Below, one piece after another: positions 26,761 through 34,901 of a stretch of 64,000 nt of DNA. Where the stretch lies: the NCBI RefSeq assembly GCF_000411255.1, contig NZ_KE150412.1, positions 673,609-737,608 on the forward strand, written 5' to 3'. The stretch's first letter is position 1. Each line of letters opens with the position of its first letter. Source of the DNA: Paenibacillus sp. HGH0039 (lineage in GTDB: Bacteria > Bacillota > Bacilli > Paenibacillales > NBRC-103111). The position numbers were made by a program, and so were the translations under genes. The notes beneath the pieces were generated by a model. It ran no database searches and had not been told where the DNA came from. It saw nothing but the letters and a program-made list of their open reading frames with translations.

Positions 26761-26814
26761 CGGATCAAGTCTATTCATGAGAATTTCACAAGCGGGCGAA
26801 CTCTCCTCAGGGTT

Positions 26815-26952
26815 TTACGATTCGTTTTTATTAATTTCGTTTAAGTTCGGCGCATACTCCGATGCTTTGCGTGAATTTAAGGTCACTGCTTCCGATTTCA
26901 ACCGGCTTTTGTTTTGCTTGTCATCTATTTTGGTCGATTTGTTGAACGGCAT
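26815..26952 (-). CDS. Very small basic protein (45 residues), unknown
   Basis: The open frame begins MPFNKSTKIDDKQNKSRLK and ends NEINKNES. GGAGGTGA lies eight bases before the ATG and a good terminator lies about 55 bp after the stop, so it is very probably a real gene. The product is hydrophilic and Lys/Asn/Ser-rich, without Cys, Trp or a membrane segment. This composition recalls small spore-associated proteins, but I do not recognise the family. It is divergent from another small gene at 27186. Confidence 0.65.
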   Translation of the reverse strand: MPFNKSTKIDDKQNKSRLKSEAVTLNSRKASEYAPNLNEINKNES

Positions 26953-27185
26953 TGCACATTCACCTCCGCTGTCGTTATCTTTCGTAGGGTGCCCAAATCG
27001 CGTCGCTCCATAACGAGTTGTTCAACAATTACGGATTGCCTTTTGAATTGTCAGAATATTGTGTCGAAATTTCGGCACGTTTATCGAGTTTTGCGCTTAC
27101 CCAGGAAATATAGTTCCGCCAAGGGAAATAACCGAATGAATCTGCCCGCAAATGTACATCGTATAGAAAAAGGAGGTTGTTACGC

Positions 27186-27503
27186 ATGGTAGAAAGTCAG
27201 CAGCACCAGCAGTTTATCCGGCATGCCGTCGAGGCGGCGGACGCGGCCATTCTGGCGGCGCAGGAAGCGGAGCACGAGCTTCAGGGGGCCATTACACAGG
27301 CCGATCCGAATGCCATCCAGCGGGCACAGGCCAAACTGGGCTCGGCCAAACGTCAGGTAGCCGAAGCGGCCGCCCAAATCCGTTCGTTCGACGGGGATCG
27401 GTACGGTCAGCAGCTCCAACAGACGATCGAACAGCTGCAGCAAGCCAAGCAGGATCTGGAAGTAAGCGAAGATCATTACCATACGCCTAAGCAAGTCCGG
27501 TGA
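27186..27503 (+). CDS. Helical Gln/Ala-rich protein (105 residues), unknown
   Basis: Starts MVESQQHQQFIRHAVEAAD and continues as nearly uninterrupted amphipathic helix rich in Ala, Gln and Glu (QLQQTIEQLQQAKQDLE), so coiled coil or helical bundle is likely. AAAGGAGG lies nine bases before the ATG at 27186; a TTG three codons upstream is rejected because it touches that site. There is no signal peptide or membrane segment. A terminator with a GAAA tetraloop follows. I recognise no family. It is divergent from the 45-residue gene. Confidence 0.75.
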   Translation: MVESQQHQQFIRHAVEAADAAILAAQEAEHELQGAITQADPNAIQRAQAKLGSAKRQVAEAAAQIRSFDGDRYGQQLQQTIEQLQQAKQDLEVSEDHYHTPKQVR

Positions 27504-27508
27504 ATTAC

Positions 27509-27530
27509 GCTCCGAAAGGAGCTTTTTCTT
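27509..27530 (+). terminator. Terminator after the Gln/Ala-rich protein gene
   Basis: Stem GCTCC/GGAGC closed by a GAAA tetraloop and followed by a T-rich run. Confidence 0.7.
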
Positions 27531-27625
27531 TTTGAAAAAATTCTACAGTATGATAAACTATTCAGGGTATATAAAGCGCCGGCCTTATCTTAAAGGGCGC
27601 TGAACAGGGAGGGCCTTCATAATTT

Positions 27626-28255
27626 ATGTTAGTCATTGGGATAGCCGGGGGAACCGGTTCGGGGAAATCAACGGTCGCCCGTTCGATCATAGACGAGCTC
27701 GGAACGAAAAACGTAACACTCATTTGCCAGGACAATTACTATGCGGACCGCAGCGAGCTGTCCATGGATGAACGCGCCAAAATCAATTACGATCATCCGA
27801 ACGCGTTTGAAAATGAACTTCTGCTGAAGCATCTCGGCGAACTTCGGAAAGGCCGTGAGATTCAGGTCCCCATATATGATTTTACACAACATGCCCGTTC
27901 CTCGGAAACGCTGCACATTCAAGGCACGCCGATCATTGTGATCGAAGGCATCCACGTCCTGACGGACGAGCACCTGCGCAAAGCGCTCGACATCAAAGTA
28001 TTTGTCGATACGGACCCGGACGTCAGAATTTTGCGCCGCATTATGCGGGATACGAACGAAAGAGGCCGCTCTCTGGAATCGGTTGTCGATCAGTACATCA
28101 CGACGGTAAAACCGATGCATGATGCCTTTATCGAGCCTTCCAAAAAGTATGCGGACATCATCATTCCTGAAGGCGGAGAAAACGAGATCGGCATACGCCT
28201 GCTCACCACCTTAACGGAAAGCTACATGGATACCCTGCTGACGGATCTTAATTAA
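27626..28255 (+). CDS. udk: Uridine kinase
   Basis: Phosphorylates uridine and cytidine with ATP or GTP in pyrimidine salvage; cytoplasmic. The 209 residues carry Walker A GGTGSGKST at 8-16, then QDNYYAD, the nucleoside site YDHPNAFENEL, and the family stretch YDFTQHARSSET. RIMRDTNERGRSLESVVDQY follows. Length and motifs are those of a standard Udk. The ribosome site (GGAGGG) is about 12 bases from the ATG. A weak promoter (TTGAAA, 16 bp, TAAACT) lies at 27532-27559. Monocistronic, with its own terminator. Confidence 0.95.
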   Translation: MLVIGIAGGTGSGKSTVARSIIDELGTKNVTLICQDNYYADRSELSMDERAKINYDHPNAFENELLLKHLGELRKGREIQVPIYDFTQHARSSETLHIQGTPIIVIEGIHVLTDEHLRKALDIKVFVDTDPDVRILRRIMRDTNERGRSLESVVDQYITTVKPMHDAFIEPSKKYADIIIPEGGENEIGIRLLTTLTESYMDTLLTDLN

Positions 28256-28293
28256 CTCCCAAAGCAAAGCAACGGCTGCAACCGTAGACGCAT

Positions 28294-28338
28294 AAAAAAA
28301 GACCTGGATACAGCCTCGGCTGCATTCAGGTCTTTTTT
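28294..28338 (+). terminator. Terminator after udk
   Basis: A long stem AAAAAGACCTG/CAGGTCTTTTT continues through a second short stem to a TCGG-type loop. A and T runs on both sides allow bidirectional use. Confidence 0.85.
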
Positions 28339-28498
28339 ATGTCGGAAAAGGATCGCCGCCTCGTAAGCCGACGTCTGCTGACTGCTATAAGCAGGCATCC
28401 GGCCGGCAGGCTGCCAACACATGGGCACAGCCGCGCGAATAGATAGACGCTGACGGCCGTCGGCGGCTCGCAAACCGGATGATAATCCCCGGGACAGT

Positions 28499-29695
28499 TT
28501 ACGCTTGCCCGATTCCGGCGTCGGCCCCTCCCCTTTTGCGGGTCCGGACCGCAAGCCCGGTAAGAACGAACAAGACATACACGGAGCCAAGCAGGAAGAA
28601 GAGGCTGCTGAGGGAGATATACTGGATGCCCAGTCCCCCCAGATTAGGCCCGACAACGCTGCCGATACTGAACAGAATCGAGCCGATCACGTTGGCTGAC
28701 GGAAGAAGCTCCCGCGGGAGCAGGTCGGCCGCGTACGCGAGTCCCAGCGAGAAGAAGGACCCGATCATCCCCCCTGCCGTCAGCAGGAGAAGGCCGATTC
28801 CCCATACGGAACTTCCGGCGAACGGCACGGCCAGGAAAGCGGCGGCTCCCATCGCGGCGGCTGCCAGAAGCACCGGCTTGCGGCCGATTTTGTCGCTCAG
28901 CATGCCGAGCGGCAGCTGCAGAATCAGTCCGCCGAAACCGACAAGCGGAAGCAGCATAGATACCGACGTATCGCTGAGTCCGAGCCGGAGACCGTAGAGC
29001 GGGAAGCTGCTGTTCAGCACCGCTTCGGTGTAGCCGTACAGGAAGGTCGGGATAAGCGCGAACCAGGCGATTTTGGCCGCGATGCCGTACCGCTTCTGGG
29101 CGGGAGACTCCTTTCCTTCCGACTGAACCTTCTGGTCGGGAAGCCTTTGCAGCAGCAATATAACGACCGTGTAGAACACCGCCACCGTCAAAAACGGCGC
29201 GTAGGAACCGAGCGCGAGCAGATTGATGCCCGCCGGACCGATGCTGAATCCGACTCCGTAGGCCATGCCGTAATAAGAAATATAGCGGCCCCGTCGTTCC
29301 GGAGGAGCCGAGGTGAGAATCCATAGCTGCGTCGTGTAATGTAGGATGGAATTTCCGAATCCGATAATAAACCGCAAAATAAACCAGAACGTAAGATTCC
29401 CCCATACGGGGATCAGCAGAATAGCCACTGTTTCCATAGCGATTCCGAGAATTAAAATTTTCTTGTACCCGAGCGCGAACAGAATCCGTTCGACTACGAA
29501 CATGGACGCGAAGCTGCCGATATACATGGCGGCGGCGTTAAACCCGTTTACTCCCGAAGATACCCCTGTTTGCTCCAGCAGGATGGTAAGCAGCGGGAGC
29601 AGAAGCCCTTGACTTAAACCAGAAATGATGACAACCAGCAGCAGAAGCACCAGGCGGCGTGTCGGACTCATCGTCTTTACCGACGATATGTTCAT
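28499..29695 (-). CDS. MFS transporter
   Basis: Major-facilitator permease of 398 residues with 12 predicted helices. The loop between helices 2 and 3 reads ERILFALGYKKILILG, the helix 8-9 loop has the MFS signature LSDKIGRKPV, and the N-terminal half has WGNLTFWFILRFIIGFGNS. Drug/metabolite efflux is the usual role for this group, but the substrate is not readable. GGGAGG lies nine bases before the ATG. It stands alone, convergent with udk. Confidence 0.85.
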   Translation of the reverse strand: MNISSVKTMSPTRRLVLLLLVVIISGLSQGLLLPLLTILLEQTGVSSGVNGFNAAAMYIGSFASMFVVERILFALGYKKILILGIAMETVAILLIPVWGNLTFWFILRFIIGFGNSILHYTTQLWILTSAPPERRGRYISYYGMAYGVGFSIGPAGINLLALGSYAPFLTVAVFYTVVILLLQRLPDQKVQSEGKESPAQKRYGIAAKIAWFALIPTFLYGYTEAVLNSSFPLYGLRLGLSDTSVSMLLPLVGFGGLILQLPLGMLSDKIGRKPVLLAAAAMGAAAFLAVPFAGSSVWGIGLLLLTAGGMIGSFFSLGLAYAADLLPRELLPSANVIGSILFSIGSVVGPNLGGLGIQYISLSSLFFLLGSVYVLFVLTGLAVRTRKRGGADAGIGQA

Positions 29696-29783
29696 GATGA
29701 TAAACCTCCCAGCCTAATGAAAAACACCTCGACTATTGTACCATCGGCTGGAACGCTTGTGAATTGACCTTCGGTTAATTTTT

Positions 29784-30332
29784 TTAGGCTTCAACGCTTT
29801 CCCCGTTTTCTCCGATAAAGTCCAGACGGTCCCCGTAAGCCAGCAGCTTGCCCGGAAGCGGCACGCCGAACCGTCTCCAGACGAGCAGCCGGACCTTCCG
29901 AATCCATTCGTCGAAACCTTTGTACCCCGCAAACATGGATGCATAACGATCGTTCATCATCACAAAATAAGGGCTGGTGTATTTGTCGGTCAAAAACCGG
30001 AGCGACGTGTCGACAGGCGTATATTTTTTGCGCTTGCCCTCCCATGTGTCTACGGTATATCGCTCCGCCGACTTGTCCTGTAGCAGGTCTTCCAGCATCT
30101 TCACCCGTTTGTGATACGCAGCCGCGCAGGGTACGCCCATCCGCTTCAAGCTTTCTTCATGCTGGGGATAAAGGACGACCTTCCTGAATTTGCGTTCGTC
30201 CGCGATCGCTTCTACCAGACCGATTTCGTGCTCCGACCAGTCTTCAAACGTTTCAAAAATGAGCAGCGTTCCGCGTTGAGCGGGCGGCTCTTCTTCGTAT
30301 CCAAAAGGCACCATCGTATTGCCTCTCGCCAT
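29784..30332 (-). CDS. Unknown soluble protein, 182 residues
   Basis: A cytoplasmic-looking protein with a mixed alpha/beta pattern: RGTLLIFETFEDWSEHEIGL, RKVVLYPQHEES, then a basic segment and RKVRLLVWRRFGVPLPGKLL. AAGGAGG lies seven bases before the ATG. I do not recognise the family. The opening beta-strand followed by a helix and the later VVLYPQHEE strand would fit a nucleotide-binding fold, but no P-loop or other signature is present. Its codon use looks like that of its neighbours. Confidence 0.75.
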   Translation of the reverse strand: MARGNTMVPFGYEEEPPAQRGTLLIFETFEDWSEHEIGLVEAIADERKFRKVVLYPQHEESLKRMGVPCAAAYHKRVKMLEDLLQDKSAERYTVDTWEGKRKKYTPVDTSLRFLTDKYTSPYFVMMNDRYASMFAGYKGFDEWIRKVRLLVWRRFGVPLPGKLLAYGDRLDFIGENGESVEA

Positions 30333-30491
30333 TTGCGAACGCCTCCTTGTGGCCGTTTTCGTTTAGCCTTGCGTGATTGCTTTCATTTTACCCGAAACGG
30401 TCGCGATGAACACACTGTAATCTCAGGCGCACGATAGATTTCACGAAATAATTGACCGCTAGAAGAATATACATTCCATATTTCATACTAT

Positions 30492-30533
30492 TTTTGGAGC
30501 CGTCTTCTACACATCTCCAAAATGTACTATAAT
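30492..30533 (+). promoter_or_regulatory. Promoter region of the aminopeptidase gene with inverted repeat
   Basis: A perfect TATAAT (30528-30533) lies about 60 bp before the start, with no good -35. Instead an 8-bp inverted repeat TTTTGGAG (30492-30499)/CTCCAAAA (30515-30522) brackets the -35 position, suggesting a regulator site. Confidence 0.4.
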
Positions 30534-30595
30534 GGGAAGAAGCATGCCTTCAGTACCCCGTACTGACATTTTTTACATAGAAGGAGTTCCTGCCC

Positions 30596-31711
30596 ATGAG
30601 AGATCCAAGAATGGTTACATTTGCACGCAACATTATCCGCTATTCGGTTGAACTTCAGCCGGGCGAAAATATCCTGATCGAGCTGATCGGCGTTAAAGAT
30701 CCGGAGCTCGCGAAGTGTTTTATCGAAGAAGTGTACGCGGTCGGCGGCAATCCCATCGTCGAACTCCGCGATCCCGCGATCAACCGCAGCATGATGCTCG
30801 GCGCTACCCGCGAAACGCTGGAGAAAAAAGCCGAAATCGAACTGAGCCGCATGAAAGAAATGCAGGCTTACGTGGCCGTGCGCGCCGGCGACAACGTGAC
30901 GGAAACCGCGGACGTTCCGGAAGATCGCTTGAAGCTGTACATGAGCGTATACTCCAGACCGGTGACCAACCAGCGCGTCAACCATACGAAATGGTGCGTC
31001 ATGCGCTATCCGAACGGCTCCATGGCCCAACTGGCCAACACAAGTACCGAAGCGTTCGAAGACTTCTACTTCCAGGTGTGCAACCTCGACTACAGCAAAA
31101 TGGAAACGGCGATGGAGCCTCTCGTCCAGCTCATGAACCGTACCGACAAGGTACGCCTTGTTTCTCCGGGCACCGATCTTTCGTTTTCCATCAAAGATAT
31201 TCCGGCGATCAAGTGCTGCGGCAAACGCAACATTCCCGACGGCGAAGTGTACACCGCTCCTGTGCTTAACACCGTAAACGGTATCATTTCGTATAACACG
31301 CCGACTGTTTACTCCGGAACTTCTTTCGAGAACGTCGTCCTGAAATTCGAAAACGGAAAAATCGTTGAAGCGACGAGCAACAACTCCGCCCGCATGAACG
31401 AAATTCTGGATACGGATGAAGGCGCACGTTATATCGGTGAATTTGCGATCGGCGTGAACCCTTACATTCTGCACCCGATGAAAGACACCCTGTTCGATGA
31501 AAAAATCGACGGTTCCATTCATTTCACGCCGGGACAAGCCTATGAAATCGCCGACAACGGCAACCGTTCTTCCGTTCACTGGGATATCGTGCTTATCCAG
31601 CGTCCCGAATACGGCGGCGGCGAAATCTGGTTCGACGACGTGCTTATCCGCAAAGACGGACGTTTCGTTATTACCGAGCTGGAATGCCTGAACCCCGAAA
31701 ACCTGAAATAA
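30596..31711 (+). CDS. ampS: Aminopeptidase, M29 family (AmpS-like)
   Basis: Cytoplasmic metallo-aminopeptidase of the M29 (thermophilic aminopeptidase T/PepS/AmpS) family, 371 residues. Expected metal ligands are in the Glu of SGTSFENVVLKFENGKIVEA, the Glu of GARYIGEFAIGVNP, the His of HPMKDTLFDEKIDGSIHF and the Asp of VHWDIVLIQ. AGAAGGAG lies nine bases before the ATG. Monocistronic, with a strong terminator. Family members trim N-terminal residues during peptide use; specificity is not readable. Confidence 0.9.
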   Translation: MRDPRMVTFARNIIRYSVELQPGENILIELIGVKDPELAKCFIEEVYAVGGNPIVELRDPAINRSMMLGATRETLEKKAEIELSRMKEMQAYVAVRAGDNVTETADVPEDRLKLYMSVYSRPVTNQRVNHTKWCVMRYPNGSMAQLANTSTEAFEDFYFQVCNLDYSKMETAMEPLVQLMNRTDKVRLVSPGTDLSFSIKDIPAIKCCGKRNIPDGEVYTAPVLNTVNGIISYNTPTVYSGTSFENVVLKFENGKIVEATSNNSARMNEILDTDEGARYIGEFAIGVNPYILHPMKDTLFDEKIDGSIHFTPGQAYEIADNGNRSSVHWDIVLIQRPEYGGGEIWFDDVLIRKDGRFVITELECLNPENLK

Positions 31712-31770
31712 GCAGCCCCTTTAACGCAGCGGCGAAACGCACCCATACAGCGATTGCGCCGCGCATTACG

Positions 31771-31808
31771 AAACAGCTTCACCCATCCGGGTTGGAGCTG
31801 TTTTTTTT
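31771..31808 (+). terminator. Terminator after the aminopeptidase gene
   Basis: Stem AACAGCT/AGCTGTT with an inner ACCC/GGGT helix and eight T. Confidence 0.85.
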
Positions 31809-31883
31809 GACCCTTACATGCAAAAAGGATGGATAGAGCAGCCTCCCGGCGGCTCAAAGGGGCCTGGACGTCACAATCAAGCC

Positions 31884-32088
31884 ATGGAAGATTCAATCGG
31901 TAAAGCGCTTCGCTTCACCCTGTCGGTTCCCGGCGTCTCGACGGCCGTCGCAGGCACGAACAAACCGGACCGCTGGGTGCAGAACGCCCGGCTGGCCGGG
32001 CAGGGCCCGTTTCCGCGGGGAGAACCGGAAGCGATCCCCCGCTCGCTGGAAGGAAGCTGCCCGTCCCCACCGGAACGGGCAGATGTGA
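31884..32088 (+). pseudogene. C-terminal remnant of an aldo/keto reductase, frameshifted
   Basis: The translated stretch IGKALRFTLSVPGVSTAVAG and the following NKPDRWVQNARLAGQGPFP are the characteristic C-terminal end of aldo/keto reductases. Only about 60 residues remain and no N-terminal barrel is present. Near 32036-32040 five C occur where four would give EAIPARWKEAARP, the expected ending, so a one-base insertion is likely. A possible ATG at 31884 has no ribosome site. The remnant lies between two terminators and is probably not expressed. Confidence 0.65.
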
Positions 32089-32092
32089 ACGG

Positions 32093-32135
32093 CAAAAGAG
32101 CCGTCTCCCTGATTCGAAAGGGAGACCGCTCTTTT
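32093..32135. terminator. Bidirectional terminator
   Basis: Stem AAAAGAG..GTCTCCCT/AGGGAGAC..CTCTTTT with flanking A and T runs. It can end the plus-strand remnant and the minus-strand IF-3-like transcript. The 183 bp between here and the IF-3-like stop hold nothing I can identify. Confidence 0.75.
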
Positions 32136-32318
32136 ACCGGGACACAGGGAACCGCCGGATTGCGGAACGCCGCCTGCGCTGCAAGTGCAGCGCAATTCTA
32201 CGCACGGCACCGTATGGCGGGGTTCACCTGCGGACAATCCCGCGCTTTTAGTTTGCGTGCCCCACTCAGTACCCGGAAATATGCATTCATTTCTGCGCCG
32301 GATACCGGAGGCGATTTT

Positions 32319-32810
32319 CTAGGACGGATTGACGCGCACTGCCGCCTGCTTGCCGCTGACCTGGATGTTCGTCTCCTTCGTGCCGGCGGCGGACAGATCC
32401 TTAACCAGCCGTTCCAGAAGCTCCTTCGCTTTCGGTCCTTCTTTGCCCTGGATGCGGACGACGAGCTGTACGGCGTTCCCGGAAGCCAGAAGCTTCTCGG
32501 CCTGCCTCTGTTTCGTTTCGTAGTCGTGGTCTTCGACGTGAACGGTGAGCCTCAGCTCCTTCACTTTCAGAGGCTTGTCCTGACGGCGGGCCGCCTGCTT
32601 GTCTTTCTGCGCTGCCTGCTTCGCCGTGCCGCGGGCGGCAAGCTTGCAAGGGGGCGGGCTGCTCATCAAAGACGTGCAGACCAGATCGGCGTCCGCTGCC
32701 TTCGCCAGCTTAAGCGCTTCTTCCCTTGGCATTACTCCGAGGTTCTCCCCGTTCAAACCCGTAAGCTCCACCTCGGCCGCTTTTATTTTCTCGTTCATGA
32801 TAAGCATCAT
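32319..32810 (-). CDS. Translation initiation factor IF-3 paralogue
   Basis: A divergent IF-3: an N-terminal IF3_N-like part (MNEKIKAAEVELTGLNGENL, then EEALKLAKAADADLVC) and a C-terminal IF3_C part (KVKELRLTVHVEDHDYETKQRQAEKLL). The linker SPPPCKLAARG corresponds to the usual PPVC+IMDYGK motif but has lost its second half; a Lys/Gln/Ala-rich stretch follows. At 163 residues it is near normal length. GGAGG is five bases from the ATG at 32810; the next codon is also ATG. It is not next to rpmI/rplT, so it is probably a second copy with a specialised role, for example at particular mRNAs or in starvation. Confidence 0.82.
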   Translation of the reverse strand: MMLIMNEKIKAAEVELTGLNGENLGVMPREEALKLAKAADADLVCTSLMSSPPPCKLAARGTAKQAAQKDKQAARRQDKPLKVKELRLTVHVEDHDYETKQRQAEKLLASGNAVQLVVRIQGKEGPKAKELLERLVKDLSAAGTKETNIQVSGKQAAVRVNPS

Positions 32811-32901
32811 AAGTTCCTCCCGGATGTTGTGTGTCCGGAAACTTCTGCCGTTATACTGCTGCGCTATAGAACCGGTTCGTTTCCGTACTCTCCTTCTTTC
32901 T

Positions 32902-32930
32902 ATTGTAGGGGATGCGGGAAGGAAATACAA
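32902..32930 (-). promoter_or_regulatory. SigA promoter of the IF-3 paralogue
   Basis: Minus strand TTGTAT (32925-32930) and TACAAT (32902-32907) are 17 bp apart. The resulting leader is about 85 nt. Confidence 0.65.
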
Positions 32931-32934
32931 AGCG

Positions 32935-32968
32935 CCCGGCAGGGAAACTCCCCTCTCCGGACGCTTGT
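32935..32968 (-). terminator. Terminator-like hairpin after the L,D-transpeptidase gene
   Basis: Minus strand stem AGCGTCCGG/CCGGGCGCT with a bulge and a short T run (TTTGT). It separates the transpeptidase gene from the IF-3-like promoter. Confidence 0.5.
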
Positions 32969-32987
32969 AATCACATAACGGGCGCAG

Positions 32988-34703
32988 TCAGCCCAGCCAG
33001 TGAAACACGGTCCCCTCCGGGGCTCGTTCCCGCACGGCAGGCGCTCCCGGAGGGCGCAGCGCTTCGGCAGCCGCCGCGAGGTCCAGCCCGCCAGCGACGG
33101 CAGACACGCCCGCCCCACCCGAGACAGACGCGGCATCGGCCGCGGATCCGGCTCCTGACGCAGGCCCGGCCTCGGACGCGGACAAACCGCCGGCAGCAGG
33201 CGAAGCTTCGGCGATGCGGACCGCGCTGCCCTTCGGCACGAGCGCGAACAGCGCCTGCATGTCGGCATCGCCGACCCGGATGCAGCCGAGCGAGCGCCCG
33301 GCGCCGACAGAAGCGGCATCCGCCGTGCCGTGCACCGCGATGGCGCCCAGACCCAGCGCCGCGGCGCCGTACACGCTCGGCGTCCTGCCCGCAGGAGCGA
33401 TGACCCGCTCCTGCACGGCGAACGTGCCGTCCGGCGTCGGCGACTCCGGACGGCCGATTCCGGCGCGGGCCTCCAGCACCGCGCCTCCGGCAGTTAAGAG
33501 CAAGCGGTGCTCCCGCTTGCTCACGGTCACCCGCACAGGCTCGAACGGGACGTTCGCCTGTGCGGCAGCGCTTGCGGGAAGGAGGATACCCGCAAGAGAA
33601 GCCCCCGGCAGGTTCGGCGTCAGGGCCGAACCGGCATCTCCGGAGGCGGGCCGGTAAACCCACCCGCCCCCGCCGTCGTAAGACGGGCTCACCCGGATGG
33701 AGCCCGTCACGGCTTCCCGCGGCACGAAGCTGAGGTAATTTCCGGGATAATCGCGGACCAGTTCGTCCAGGCTTGCCGGAAATTTCCCTCCGTGGTCCGC
33801 CGCGTAGGCCCCGAGCGCCGTGCGGATGAGCTGGGCGCCTATCCGCGTCAGCACCTGAGCGCGCGGCGCGCCTTCATCCAGATAGGTGATCTCCGCGGTT
33901 TTGCGGAGCGTCGGCGCATATTCCGCCGCCGCGAAAGCGCCCTTCACTTCGGCGGGGTCCTTGACCGGGACCGCTTGCCCGTCCATACCCGGGAGCGCGT
34001 CTTGTCCGGTCAGCCGGATGACGTAAATAACCCGGCTTTTTTGCGGATTCCGCCCGATAAGAAGCTCCATCTCCTCCCGGAGGATCGCCTCCGCCCGGGC
34101 ATTGCCCGTACCTGGGGACAGCCGCAGCAGATAAGGCCGTTCGTCCGGTTTCACGCCGGAAAATTCCTCCGGGCGTAAAGAAGCAGCTTCCGGCGAGAAG
34201 CTGCTTCTTTCTTGAGGCTGAGATGCATGCGATTCGTAGCTTGAAGGCTTTCCGTTTTCCGCGGCGGAAGCGGTCTGTTTGTTTCCTGCTCCCGAGAGGA
34301 GAACGACCAGCAGGACCAAATTGATGACGATGAGCGCATAGAGGAAAGTCCGCAAAAATTTGTTGAATTTGCTTCCCGTCGCCGCCTCCAGCTCTTGGCG
34401 GACTCCCGCCAGATCGTTTTCCTCCCGCTTCGCCAGCTCGTGTACGGCCCGGTTGGCGTCGGAGTAAAACGGGGAGGGGTACGTTTTCATCACCTCTTGA
34501 TAGTGAAAAAGCGCCCGGGGCAGGTTCCCCTGCTCCCTTGCCCGCTCTCCCATGCGAAAATGTGCTTCGGGGGACGTTTTATCGGCATAGCGGATGACTT
34601 TATTGAAATACTGCGGGTCTCCCCGGCTGATGTACAAATTTTTATTGACCCGTACCAGCTGCGGTTCCAAAGGATGCGAAAACCGGTTCGTCGCTCCTCC
34701 CAT
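32988..34703 (-). CDS. Multidomain membrane-anchored L,D-transpeptidase (YkuD)
   Basis: 571 residues. The N-terminal cytoplasmic part has one TPR-like repeat (about 48-80: SPEAHFRMGERAREQGNLPR), then a membrane segment near 115-137. An extracytoplasmic part of 200 residues includes a pseudopilin-G-like stretch (IRTALGAYAADHGGKFPASL). A YkuD L,D-transpeptidase domain (about 385-495) follows, with catalytic motif HGTADAASVGAGRSLGCIR, Cys as nucleophile and Leu where many members have His before GC. A low-complexity Ala/Gly/Ser tail of about 60 residues ends the protein. It should cross-link peptidoglycan or attach proteins to it at the membrane surface. It is much larger than simple YkuD proteins. 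Confidence 0.85.
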   Translation of the reverse strand: MGGATNRFSHPLEPQLVRVNKNLYISRGDPQYFNKVIRYADKTSPEAHFRMGERAREQGNLPRALFHYQEVMKTYPSPFYSDANRAVHELAKREENDLAGVRQELEAATGSKFNKFLRTFLYALIVINLVLLVVLLSGAGNKQTASAAENGKPSSYESHASQPQERSSFSPEAASLRPEEFSGVKPDERPYLLRLSPGTGNARAEAILREEMELLIGRNPQKSRVIYVIRLTGQDALPGMDGQAVPVKDPAEVKGAFAAAEYAPTLRKTAEITYLDEGAPRAQVLTRIGAQLIRTALGAYAADHGGKFPASLDELVRDYPGNYLSFVPREAVTGSIRVSPSYDGGGGWVYRPASGDAGSALTPNLPGASLAGILLPASAAAQANVPFEPVRVTVSKREHRLLLTAGGAVLEARAGIGRPESPTPDGTFAVQERVIAPAGRTPSVYGAAALGLGAIAVHGTADAASVGAGRSLGCIRVGDADMQALFALVPKGSAVRIAEASPAAGGLSASEAGPASGAGSAADAASVSGGAGVSAVAGGLDLAAAAEALRPPGAPAVRERAPEGTVFHWLG

Positions 34704-34747
34704 TCCCTACCTCCTGTTTGCTGTGATGAGAGATTAATAGGTTGTTC

Positions 34748-34782
34748 GATACATATTGTATCAACATAAATACATTTTGTAT
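34748..34782. promoter_or_regulatory. Two tandem dyads, candidate operators
   Basis: GATACATATTGTATC (34748-34762) and ATACATTTTGTAT (34770-34782) are perfect inverted repeats of the same form ATACA-N3-TGTAT, with centres 21 bp apart, two helical turns. They lie in the divergent intergenic region between the transpeptidase gene and the 43-residue protein gene, about 45 bp from the transpeptidase start. The regulator is unknown. Confidence 0.55.
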
Positions 34783-34901
34783 AGTTAGAATCGTACGCCA
34801 ATTTTTGCGCGCGGCTCTTCGCTATTTTTCTCACAATTCCGCCTTCGTTCGGTGCATGAATTGTTCACCTTGCAAGCAAACTAACAACGGAGGTGGATTC
34901 C

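Noticed and set aside
26777-27192. Plus-strand frames of 78 and 92 codons
   Set aside because: They lack ribosome sites and lie antisense to the well-supported 45-residue gene and its leader.
31818-32978. 386-codon plus-strand frame running from the AKR relic through the IF-3-like region
   Set aside because: Only the first third resembles a known protein (AKR end); the rest is antisense to the IF-3 paralogue.
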